Assembly: GCF_902498195.1 (NCBI RefSeq)
Contig: NZ_CABVIY010000001.1
Coordinates: 372,001 to 436,000, forward strand
Source: Pseudomonas fluorescens
GTDB taxonomy: Bacteria; Pseudomonadota; Gammaproteobacteria; Pseudomonadales; Pseudomonadaceae
Direction of reading: 5' to 3'
DNA: 64,000 nucleotides
Position numbers and translations under genes: made by a program. The notes below the pieces were generated by a model. That model made no database searches and had not been told where the DNA came from. It saw only the letters and a program-made list of their open reading frames with translations. Positions 34,759-41,603 of the stretch are shown in pieces. Each line of letters starts with the position of its first letter. Position 1 is the first letter of the stretch.

Positions 34759-35073
34759 CTATTTGAACAGCTCTGAGTGACTTCCAAGATCGACAAATGT
34801 GAGCAGGTCGGAGCGTGTGTGTTCGTAAATCAGCAAAAAATCACCGCCGATGTGACACTCTCGAAAACCGCTCCAGTCCCCGGACAACGCATGATCCAGA
34901 TACTGCGCGGGTAACGGATCTCCCAGAAAAAGCATGACCATCACCTGTCGTACTTCATTCATGTCACGACGCCCGGCGCGCTTGTAGCGTTCCCACGATT
35001 TCTTGAATTCCGATGTCTGTGCGCATTGCCTGGGAAGCTCAGCGCGTTTTTGTTTTTTCCCCGGTTTCGTCAT
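34759..35073 (-). CDS. YafQ/RelE-type mRNA interferase toxin
   Basis: From ATG 35073 the product has 104 residues (TTG 35076 is also possible). The C-terminal half fits YafQ: YLDHALSGDWSGFRECHIGGDFLLIYEH, ending DLGSHSELF. The His residues and the acidic residue in these motifs are the usual catalytic set. YafQ cuts mRNA in the ribosomal A site. Its start overlaps the antitoxin by 35 nt. Confidence 0.87.
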   Translation of the reverse strand: MTKPGKKQKRAELPRQCAQTSEFKKSWERYKRAGRRDMNEVRQVMVMLFLGDPLPAQYLDHALSGDWSGFRECHIGGDFLLIYEHTRSDLLTFVDLGSHSELFK

Positions 35074-35329
35074 CAACGTCCCCCAGCATTTCGTCTACAG
35101 AATCGAACCGCTGACGAATGTCCTTTGCTTGCATCATCGCGCGGGCCGTTTTCTCCGAAGGGACGCGCACCTCAAACGGGAGGCCCTGAGTCGCAACAAC
35201 CTGACGAAGAAAAAGACGCATGGCATCACTGATGCTCAGGCCACAAGCGCTCAACACTTCAGTAGCACGCGCTTTCAGATCCTCATCAATGCGGCAACGC
35301 ACATCAGTGGTTTTCAGTAATGCACCCAT
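35039..35329 (-). CDS. RelB/DinJ-family antitoxin
   Basis: The 96-residue protein has an N-terminal ribbon-helix-helix (TTDVRCRIDEDLKARATEVL, then ISDAMRLFLRQVV) and PFEVRVPSEKTARAM, typical of RelB/DinJ. It binds the toxin and the promoter. It is upstream of and overlaps the toxin gene, the standard order for this type II system. Confidence 0.9.
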   Translation of the reverse strand: MGALLKTTDVRCRIDEDLKARATEVLSACGLSISDAMRLFLRQVVATQGLPFEVRVPSEKTARAMMQAKDIRQRFDSVDEMLGDVDDETGEKTKTR

Positions 35330-35352
35330 GGTAATAACCTCACTGTCGATTT

Positions 35353-35371
35353 GTAGCTACATTGGCGCTAC
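35353..35371. promoter_or_regulatory. Candidate autoregulatory site of the toxin-antitoxin operon
   Basis: GTAGC and GCTAC form an inverted repeat across 9 bp, and GTAGCTAC is itself palindromic, 24 bp before the antitoxin start. Confidence 0.45.
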
Positions 35372-35567
35372 CTCAGTATTCTGATTGAGTGGAGACTTTC
35401 AGGTCAACTTGAGCGTGATGGGCGGTTTCAAAGGGAGCCAACCCTCCCGATATTCAACTTGATTCCAATCGCCATGAATATCAGCCCGGTTCTCTTTCCT
35501 GGCAGGGAAGCGTCCCATTCCAGTGCGTGAAACAGCCGATGGTGTTGAACGTTGATTCACCGTTCAC

Positions 35568-35597
35568 GAAAAAGCCCGGCTGATCAGGCCGGGCTTC
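35568..35597. terminator. Terminator of the first subfamily B cassette
   Basis: AAAAGCCCGGC and GCCGGGCTT arms around TGATCAG, 27 nt beyond the repeat-protein stop codon at 35624. Confidence 0.85.
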
Positions 35598-35623
35598 TTG
35601 TGTAGAGCGGTGCAGCGATTTAT

Positions 35624-35989
35624 TCAGGCGACGGTGTTGCCTTGCAGGCGATCCGAACCATCGGCGGCGACGGTGTTGCCTTGCAGACGATCGGAACCAT
35701 CGGCAGCAACTGTGTTGCCGTGCAGACGGTCGGAACCGTCAGCCGCTACGGTGTTGCCTTGCAGGCGATCCGAGCCATCAGCGGCCACCGCACGTTTTTC
35801 CAGCAGGCGATCAGCGCCACCCTCAGCCACACGATTCTGTTGCAGACGATCCGAACCCCCTTCAGCTACCCGGCTTTCGATCAGGCGATCCGAGCCGCCT
35901 TCAGCGACGACAGGTTGAGCGAAAGTAGCGGCGAAAGCGTTCACGGCGAAAACCGAGAAAGCGATGCTGAGGAAGATTTGGCGTTTCAT
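35624..35989 (-). CDS. Secreted 13-residue-repeat protein, subfamily B, 4 repeats
   Basis: The 121-residue product starts at ATG 35989 with GGAG upstream. Residues 1-21 are a signal peptide (MKRQIFLSIAFSVFAVNAFA). Three diverged repeats (VAEGGSDRLIESR, VAEGGSDRLQQNR, VAEGGADRLLEKR) come next, then four VAADGSDRL[QH]GNT repeats and a final VA. There is no catalytic motif or transmembrane segment after the signal. Upstream leader, signal peptide and terminator match three other cassettes. Function unknown; the G-S-D-R-L-x-G-N core looks like part of an RTX calcium-binding repeat, but the period is 13 and not 9. Confidence 0.82.
   Translation of the reverse strand: MKRQIFLSIAFSVFAVNAFAATFAQPVVAEGGSDRLIESRVAEGGSDRLQQNRVAEGGADRLLEKRAVAADGSDRLQGNTVAADGSDRLHGNTVAADGSDRLQGNTVAADGSDRLQGNTVA
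35633..35788 (-). repeat. Four 39-bp in-frame repeats
   Basis: Each 39-bp unit encodes one V-A-A-D-G-S-D-R-L-x-G-N-T. The units differ at several third positions, so they are older than those at 37.2 kb. Confidence 0.9.
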
Positions 35990-36079
35990 GATCGTGTGCT
36001 CCGGGGTGTTGTTGGTTTGTATGGAGCTGATGTTACGCCGCACAGTTTTTAAGAGAACTTCATTGAGTTAATGGTGACT

Positions 36080-36094
36080 ATTGACGCAGTCAAT
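36080..36094. promoter_or_regulatory. Conserved palindrome upstream of the cassette (ATTGAC-N3-GTCAAT)
   Basis: Perfect inverted repeat 91 bp before the start codon. On the minus strand it contains TTGACT, a possible -35 box, with TAACTC 17 bp downstream. Confidence 0.6.
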
Positions 36095-36127
36095 GGATGG
36101 TTGGGTGATCCCTGTGGGACCGGGCCG

Positions 36128-36712
36128 TCATTGATCCGTGACGCACAATTCCCCGGTGGCACGGATCAACGCCTGGCCGTGCAGGGCATCCTTGATCAGG
36201 CCGGAGCGCTGTGCGGCCAGCCAGGCCGGGCATTCCGGGTCGAGGCGATAGGGCACGAAGTCGGCGTATTGCTGCAGCAACTGGACTTGCAACTTGTCCA
36301 GCGCCGGGCGCAGTTGATTGAGGTCCGGCCGTGGCACATCGGGCGCCTTGTGCGCCGCTTGCCATTGCGCGATCAAACCGTATTGCACCAGTTTGTTGGC
36401 TTCGATTTGCGCGGCGACCAGGTCGGCGGCCTCATCCGGGTCCAGTTTGCGCTCGGCGGCCTGCTTCCTGGCGTTGGCGATCACCAGGGTTTCACGGGCG
36501 GTATCCTGGATCGGTTTGCCACTGTCCCACTTGGTCAGCGCCACCTGGTCGGCGATGTTCAGGCGCTCGTTGATGGTCGCCAGCAACGGCTGCAAGGCAT
36601 CAGGGGCCGGGGAGGGCGTGGCGGCGTGGACGACGCCGGCGAGTAAACCCGCCGTCAGAAACGTGGGTAGCGAACAGCACAGCAGTCGCGGCAAATGTGG
36701 GCAGTGGAGCAT
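36128..36712 (-). CDS. Periplasmic chorismate mutase, AroQ-gamma type
   Basis: From ATG 36712 the product has 194 residues with a signal peptide (ending GVVHA). The all-helical AroQ domain follows: LLATINERLNIADQVALTKWDSGKPIQD, then ETLVIANARKQAAERKLDPDEAADL and QIEANKLVQYGLIAQW. These contain the Arg, Lys and Glu residues of the family active site. It converts chorismate to prephenate outside the cytoplasm; the role of exported chorismate mutase is unsettled. Two Cys (Cys in DPECPAW and GELCVTD) could form a disulphide. Confidence 0.87.
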   Translation of the reverse strand: MLHCPHLPRLLCCSLPTFLTAGLLAGVVHAATPSPAPDALQPLLATINERLNIADQVALTKWDSGKPIQDTARETLVIANARKQAAERKLDPDEAADLVAAQIEANKLVQYGLIAQWQAAHKAPDVPRPDLNQLRPALDKLQVQLLQQYADFVPYRLDPECPAWLAAQRSGLIKDALHGQALIRATGELCVTDQ

Positions 36713-36807
36713 AAGCAAACCTCTTGGGCACGGGATGCGCATCGGTCTTATGTAACACAGCCGGGCCTGATGAACGATAGTTCAGTGTCACCTTTCACCT
36801 GGGCCGT

Positions 36808-37134
36808 TCACTGGGTGGCCAGCAAGCGTTCGAGCTGCGCCAGCTCCCAGGTGCTGAGCAGGCTCACCGGGTCGGTGCCGTAGCGATGCCCGCCATCAAA
36901 CACCCGGCCATCCGGACTCTGGCAATGCAGGCAGTGGCGCAGGTGACGGCTGTCGACATCGAACGTAAGGCGCCAGCCTTCGATGTCGACCTGTACCAGC
37001 CCGGGCTGCTGATCGAGGCGTTTGAAGGGGCGCAGGTCGAGGGCAGCGTCACGCAGCTGCTGGTAGACCTCGCGGGCAGTAAGAGCGGGCACCAGTGTCT
37101 CCGGCAGGTTGTGGCAGGGATTGAGCGGGGGCAC
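36808..37134 (-). CDS. Small hypothetical protein, DUF7693-like
   Basis: The 108-residue product from GTG 37134 has LTAREVYQQLRDAALDLRPFKRL, GWRLTFDVDSRHLRHCLHCQSPDGRVFDGG and a short helical end. The C-x2-C pair with nearby His could bind a metal. I recall similar uncharacterised Pseudomonas proteins as DUF7693 but cannot confirm it. The convergent terminator at 37171 is just behind its start. Confidence 0.6.
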   Translation of the reverse strand: MPPLNPCHNLPETLVPALTAREVYQQLRDAALDLRPFKRLDQQPGLVQVDIEGWRLTFDVDSRHLRHCLHCQSPDGRVFDGGHRYGTDPVSLLSTWELAQLERLLATQ

Positions 37135-37170
37135 AGGATAGTCGATCGGGCCGGAAGGCCGCGAGCACGA

Positions 37171-37199
37171 AAAAGCCCGGCTGATCAGGCCGGGCTTTA
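37171..37199. terminator. Terminator of the second subfamily B cassette
   Basis: AAAAGCCCGGC and GCCGGGCTTT around TGATCAG, 26 nt past the stop codon at 37225. Confidence 0.85.
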
Positions 37200-37224
37200 T
37201 GTGTGGAGCGTTGGAGCGATGTGT

Positions 37225-37824
37225 TCAGGCGACGGTGTTGCCGTGCAGACGGTCGGAGCCATCGGCGGCGACGGTGTTGCCGTGCAGACGGTCGGAGCCA
37301 TCGGCGGCGACGGTGTTGCCGTGCAGACGGTCGGAGCCATCGGCGGCGACGGTGTTGCCGTGCAGACGGTCGGAGCCATCGGCGGCGACGGTGTTGCCGT
37401 GCAGACGGTCGGAGCCATCGGCGGCGACGGTGTTGCCGTGCAGACGGTCGGAGCCATCGGCGGCGACGGTGTTGCCGTGCAGACGGTCGGAGCCATCGGC
37501 GGCGACGGTGTTGCCGTGCAGGCGGTCGGAGCCATCGGCGGCGACGGTGTTGCCGTGCAGGCGGTCGGAGCCGTCAGCGGCCACGGTGTTGCCTTTCAAA
37601 CGATCCGAGCCATCCGCCGCCACAGCGCGTTTTTCCAGCAGGCGATCAGCGCCACCCTCAGCTACACGATTTTGTTGCAGGCGATCCGAACCGCCTTCCG
37701 CCACCCGGCTTTCGATCAGGCGATCCGAGCCGCCTTCAGCGACGACAGGTTGAGCAGAAGCAGCGGCGAAAGCGTTCACTGCGAAAACCGAGAAAGCAAT
37801 GCTGAGAAGGATTTGGCGTTTCAT
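37225..37824 (-). CDS. Secreted 13-residue-repeat protein, subfamily B, 10 repeats
   Basis: The 199-residue product has the same layout as its paralogues: signal peptide MKRQILLSIAFSVFAVNAFA, three VAEGG-type units (residues 28-66), then one VAADGSDRLKGNT and nine VAADGSDRLHGNT units, ending VA. It is the longest of the four cassettes. Nearly identical DNA units imply recent expansion by slippage or unequal exchange. GGAG lies 8-9 nt before the start. The upstream palindrome is degenerate here (ATCGACGCTATTGAT). Confidence 0.82.
   Translation of the reverse strand: MKRQILLSIAFSVFAVNAFAAASAQPVVAEGGSDRLIESRVAEGGSDRLQQNRVAEGGADRLLEKRAVAADGSDRLKGNTVAADGSDRLHGNTVAADGSDRLHGNTVAADGSDRLHGNTVAADGSDRLHGNTVAADGSDRLHGNTVAADGSDRLHGNTVAADGSDRLHGNTVAADGSDRLHGNTVAADGSDRLHGNTVA
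37234..37623 (-). repeat. Ten 39-bp in-frame tandem repeats
   Basis: Period is exactly 39 bp (for example ACGGTGTTGCC at 37271 and 37310). Most units are identical; the two nearest the N-terminal part carry GCAGGCGGTC in place of GCAGACGGTC, and the first unit encodes K and not H. Confidence 0.93.
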
Positions 37825-38056
37825 GATCGTGTGCTCCGGGTGTTTGGTGGGTATGGAGCTGATGTTACGCCGAAGGATTTTTAACAGAACTTGATTGAGG
37901 TGATTGCGAACATCGACGCTATTGATAGGGCCGGCGGGATGCCCCTCGCGGGCGTGATGATACGGCCCGGCCTGTCGTCGGCTCTGCCACCCGGCCAGGA
38001 GCGCGGGGGTATGCTGGGCATCTGCAATTCAATGCTCTGATCGAGAGGGTAAACCG

Positions 38057-39730
38057 ATGCACGACTATTACGATTTGGGCACCTACAGCCGTCCCGTGAC
38101 CACCCATTCGCCCCTGGCCCAGCTCTGGTTCGACCGTGGGCTGGTGTGGTGCTACGGCTACAACCATGACGAATCGATCCGCTGTTTCCACAAGGCCCTG
38201 GAACACGACCGCGATTGCGCCATGGCCTGGTGGGGCATCGCCTACGCGTCAGGCCCCAACTACAACAAGCGCTGGGATGCATTCATCGAGCAGGAACTCA
38301 AAGACGCCGTGGCCCAGGCCCGACAGGCGACGCAAACCGCGCTGGCGCATCTGCACGGCGCCTCACCGGTGGAGCAGGCGCTGATCCGCGCGCTGGAGCA
38401 ACGCTACCAGGCCGATCAGGCCGCCAGTGTCGAGCAACTCTTCACCTGGAACGATGCCTACGCCGCGTCCATGCGTGATGTTTATCGGCGCTTTCCCGAC
38501 GATCCCGACGTGACGGCGCTGTTTGCCGAAGCGTTGATCGACCGCACGCCCTGGCAATTGTGGGACCTGAAAAGCGGTCAGCCCGCCGTGGGCGCCGACA
38601 CCCTGGAAACGGTGGCCGTGCTGGAAAAAGCCCTGCAACGCATGGAGCAACACGGCGACGCACCGCATCCCGGCGTGCTGCACATGTACGTCCACACCCT
38701 GGAGATGTCGCCTTACCCGGAACGCGCCTTGCGCGCCGGCGATGTCCTGCGCGACCTGGTGCCGGATGCCGGGCACCTGCGGCACATGCCGTCGCACATC
38801 GACGTGCTCTGCGGCGATTATCGCGGGGCGATGGTCACCAACCACCGGGCGATCGAGGCCGACCGCAAATACCTGGAACAGGAAGGACCGATCAATTTCT
38901 ACACCCTGTACCGCAGCCACAACTACCACTTCAAACTCTACTCGGCGATGCTCCTCGGCCAGTACCAGCCGGCCCTGGAAGCCGCCGGGCAACTGATCGA
39001 CACCATCAAGGACGAGTTGCTGCGGGTGGAACAACCGCCCATGGCCGACTGGCTGGAAAGCTTCGTGTCGATGAAGGTCCACGTGCAGATCCGCTTCGGC
39101 AAATGGCACGACATCCTCGCCACACCGCTGCCCGGGGATCAGGCGCTGTACTGCGTGACCACCGCCATGCTGCACTACGCCAAAGGCGTGGCCCTGGCCG
39201 CCACCGGGCAAGTCGCCGCGGCCGACACCGAGCAGCACCTGTTCCTCGAAGCCTGGGCCCGCGTGCCGCCAACCCGCTACCTGTTCAACAATCAATGCAT
39301 CGACATCCTGGCCGTGGCCGGGGCGATGCTGAGCGGGGAGATCGAATACCGCAAGGGCAACCACGACTGCGCGTTCGAACACTTGCGCCAGGCGCAGACA
39401 CTGGATGACAACCTGCCCTACGACGAACCCTGGGGCTGGATGCAACCGGTGCGCCATGCACTGGGCGCGCTGCTGCTGGAGCAGGGACGGGTGGAGGAAG
39501 CCCTGCAGGCCTATCGCGCCGACCTCGGCCTGGACAACACCCTCAGCCGCGCCTCCTGGCACCTGGACAATGTGTGGAGCCTGCACGGTTATGTGGAATG
39601 CCTGAAACGCCTGGGCCGCGATGCCGAAGCGGCGGCGGTGCAAACCCGTCTTGACCTGGCCATGGCGCGCGCGGATGTGGCGATTACCGGGTCGTGTTTT
39701 TGCAGGGTGGGGAGGGGGTGTTGTGAGTGA
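38057..39730 (+). CDS. Tetratricopeptide-repeat protein
   Basis: The 557-residue protein has no signal peptide, and GAGAGGG precedes ATG 38057. TPR-like helical pairs occur near the N-terminus (LAQLWFDRGLVWCYGYNHDESIRCF, then DCAMAWWGIAYASG) and C-terminus (ALGALLLEQGRVEEALQAYRADL). Histidine-rich segments lie in the middle (HMYVHTLEMSP, AGHLRHMPSHID, YRSHNYHFKLY) and could bind a metal. Family members are called TPR proteins without known function. Confidence 0.82.
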   Translation: MHDYYDLGTYSRPVTTHSPLAQLWFDRGLVWCYGYNHDESIRCFHKALEHDRDCAMAWWGIAYASGPNYNKRWDAFIEQELKDAVAQARQATQTALAHLHGASPVEQALIRALEQRYQADQAASVEQLFTWNDAYAASMRDVYRRFPDDPDVTALFAEALIDRTPWQLWDLKSGQPAVGADTLETVAVLEKALQRMEQHGDAPHPGVLHMYVHTLEMSPYPERALRAGDVLRDLVPDAGHLRHMPSHIDVLCGDYRGAMVTNHRAIEADRKYLEQEGPINFYTLYRSHNYHFKLYSAMLLGQYQPALEAAGQLIDTIKDELLRVEQPPMADWLESFVSMKVHVQIRFGKWHDILATPLPGDQALYCVTTAMLHYAKGVALAATGQVAAADTEQHLFLEAWARVPPTRYLFNNQCIDILAVAGAMLSGEIEYRKGNHDCAFEHLRQAQTLDDNLPYDEPWGWMQPVRHALGALLLEQGRVEEALQAYRADLGLDNTLSRASWHLDNVWSLHGYVECLKRLGRDAEAAAVQTRLDLAMARADVAITGSCFCRVGRGCCE

Positions 39731-39817
39731 TAGGGCTTGCGGTGTCTGGCGCCCAGATCAAAAACAAAGCGAGGCGGCCTTAAAGCCGACCTCATTTTTA
39801 CAATCCCCCCAATCCCC

Positions 39818-39906
39818 TGTGGGAGCGGGCTCGCTCGCGAATGCGCCATGACATTCTCCATAGATGTCGACTGACACGGCCTCTTCGCGAGCAAGCCCGC
39901 TCCCAC
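39818..39906. repeat. REP pair
   Basis: TGTGGGAGCGGGCTCGCTCG and the reverse arm GCGAGCAAGCCCGCTCCCAC; between the TPR and AraC genes. Confidence 0.88.
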
Positions 39907-40008
39907 TTGGTGCCCGGCGGCCGCCGCAAGGGCGAAACCGTCAGGCGCCGTGACCTCGGCACACTCAGTGATAGGATGGCCAAACCCTTCCTCGCCAGGT
40001 AACGCTCC

Positions 40009-40854
40009 ATGGATCGTCTGTCCACGTTGTTGTCGCAGTTCGGCGTGCGCGCCCATCTGTTCTACAACGGCAAACTCTGCGGCATGGCGTCCTACGAGGG
40101 GGCTGACCAGCGCGGACATATTCACCTGTTGCAAGCGGGCACCATGACCTTGCGTGGACCCGGCCGCCAGGACCTGCTGCTCACGCGCCCCAGCCTGGTT
40201 TTTCTGCCACGCCCGAGCCGGCATCAGCTGCTCGCCGGGGAGCCCGAGGGCGCGCAGTTGTTGTGCGCGTCCATGGTGTTTGAGGGCGGTGTCGATAACC
40301 CGCTGGCGGCGTCGATGCCCGATGTCCTGGTGCTGGCGCTTGATGAGCTGCCGCAATTGGCCGACACGCTGAAGTGGATGTTCGGTGAGGCGGCTGGCAC
40401 GCATTGTGGCCGGGAGGCCGCGCTCAATCGCTTGTTCGAGCTGTTGATCATCCTGTTGTTCCGGCACCTGCTCGACCAGCAGCAACTGCGTACCGGCATG
40501 ATGGCCGGGCTGGCCGATCCGCGCCTGGCGCGCTCGCTGATTCAGATTCACGAAGCGCCTGAGCGCGCCTGGTCGATCGCGCAGCTGGCGAGCGAGTCGA
40601 ACATGTCTCGCGCTGCCTATGCCGTGCATTTCCGATCCGTGACCGGGCAGACACCGGCCGATTATCTGTTGAGCTGGCGCATCAGCCTGGCGCAAAAGCG
40701 CCTGCGTGAGGGGCGGCCGATTACCCTGATTGCTGCCGAAGTCGGTTATGAAAGCCCTTCGGCCCTGGCTCGCGCTTTTCGTCGCAAGACCGGCATGAGC
40801 CCACGGGACTGGATGAAGGACCTGCAAGGTGAAAAGGGCGTGCCAACGGCCTGA
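40009..40854 (+). CDS. AraC family transcriptional regulator
   Basis: The 281-residue protein has an N-terminal cupin_6-type domain (LLTRPSLVFLPRPSRHQLL) and two C-terminal HTH motifs (IAQLASESNMSRAAYAVHF and ITLIAAEVGYESPSALARAF). AGGTAAC precedes ATG 40009. The adjacent convergent RclC-like gene is a possible target, since this cupin_6 group often controls oxidoreductase or reactive-species genes. Confidence 0.88.
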   Translation: MDRLSTLLSQFGVRAHLFYNGKLCGMASYEGADQRGHIHLLQAGTMTLRGPGRQDLLLTRPSLVFLPRPSRHQLLAGEPEGAQLLCASMVFEGGVDNPLAASMPDVLVLALDELPQLADTLKWMFGEAAGTHCGREAALNRLFELLIILLFRHLLDQQQLRTGMMAGLADPRLARSLIQIHEAPERAWSIAQLASESNMSRAAYAVHFRSVTGQTPADYLLSWRISLAQKRLREGRPITLIAAEVGYESPSALARAFRRKTGMSPRDWMKDLQGEKGVPTA

Positions 40855-40900
40855 ACACGTTCAACGAATCCAGGCCATTGCGGGAACAGACACCGGGGGG

Positions 40901-41410
40901 TTAACGCTTTTCCAGGGCGGTCAGCGAATGGCCGGCAATGAAGATCGAGGCCGCCAGCAAGCCGATGTCTTTGAGCAGAAATTGCCCCGGCGCTACCGTA
41001 ATGGCTGGAAAGCCGAGACCGGGTTCAATCACGCCGGGCGTCGAAAACATGAAGCTCAGGGTCGTGAAGAACAAGCCTGCCGACAAGGCGCCGCCGATCA
41101 ATGAGAGCTTGGGTGACAGCAGGCGACCGGCAATCAGCACACCGATCGAAACCTCCAGCACGCCCAGCAGGCTGGAGAAAGTGTCGACACTGAACAGCGC
41201 ATACACCCAGCCCAGGAACGGGCTGTTGCTCACCAGTGGCACCAGTCCCTGCGCTTCGTAGTGGGTGAACTTCATGCCACCGAACCAGAAGTAGATGACG
41301 GCGAGCGCAACGTACACGCCGTAGGTGCCCAGCGCGGTGGTTCGGGTGCCGAGCGATTGACTGGCGGACAGGTCTTGGGGGCTGTGCTGCTCAATGTTCA
41401 GGGTTTTCAT
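40901..41410 (-). CDS. DUF417/RclC-like inner-membrane protein
   Basis: From ATG 41410 the product has 169 residues and four transmembrane helices. The first motif, YGVYVALAVIYFWFGGMKFTHYEAQGLVPLVSNSPF, is typical of the DUF417 (YkgB/RclC) family. LGVLEVSIGVLIAGR and the short C-terminal helix (LLAASIFIAGHSL) agree. In E. coli RclC helps survival of reactive chlorine species; that role here is an inference. Confidence 0.85.
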   Translation of the reverse strand: MKTLNIEQHSPQDLSASQSLGTRTTALGTYGVYVALAVIYFWFGGMKFTHYEAQGLVPLVSNSPFLGWVYALFSVDTFSSLLGVLEVSIGVLIAGRLLSPKLSLIGGALSAGLFFTTLSFMFSTPGVIEPGLGFPAITVAPGQFLLKDIGLLAASIFIAGHSLTALEKR

Positions 41411-41603
41411 GATCAAGGCTTCCAGTAGTGGGGTAACGAGCGTTTTCAATGGCTTTCGAAACCCGACGCGGGTGGCGTTGGGCGTGGAATCATTGTTGCC
41501 GTTGCTGCCACGGACGGGGGGCTTGAACGTATTGGGTTCGATGCAGATCGTCTTGTTTCGCCACTGGCCGATCAAACCGGCAGGTGGCCGCTCGCGGGGA
41601 CGG

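Noticed and set aside
36080..36094. ANR/FNR box
   Set aside because: The arms are ATTGAC/GTCAAT with a 3-bp spacer, unlike TTGAT-N4-ATCAA.
37199..37884. Long plus-strand open frames and a possible CRISPR-like array at the 39-bp repeats
   Set aside because: The repeats have no unique spacers and keep the frame of a minus-strand gene with signal peptide and ribosome-binding site; plus-strand frames are shadows of the repetition.
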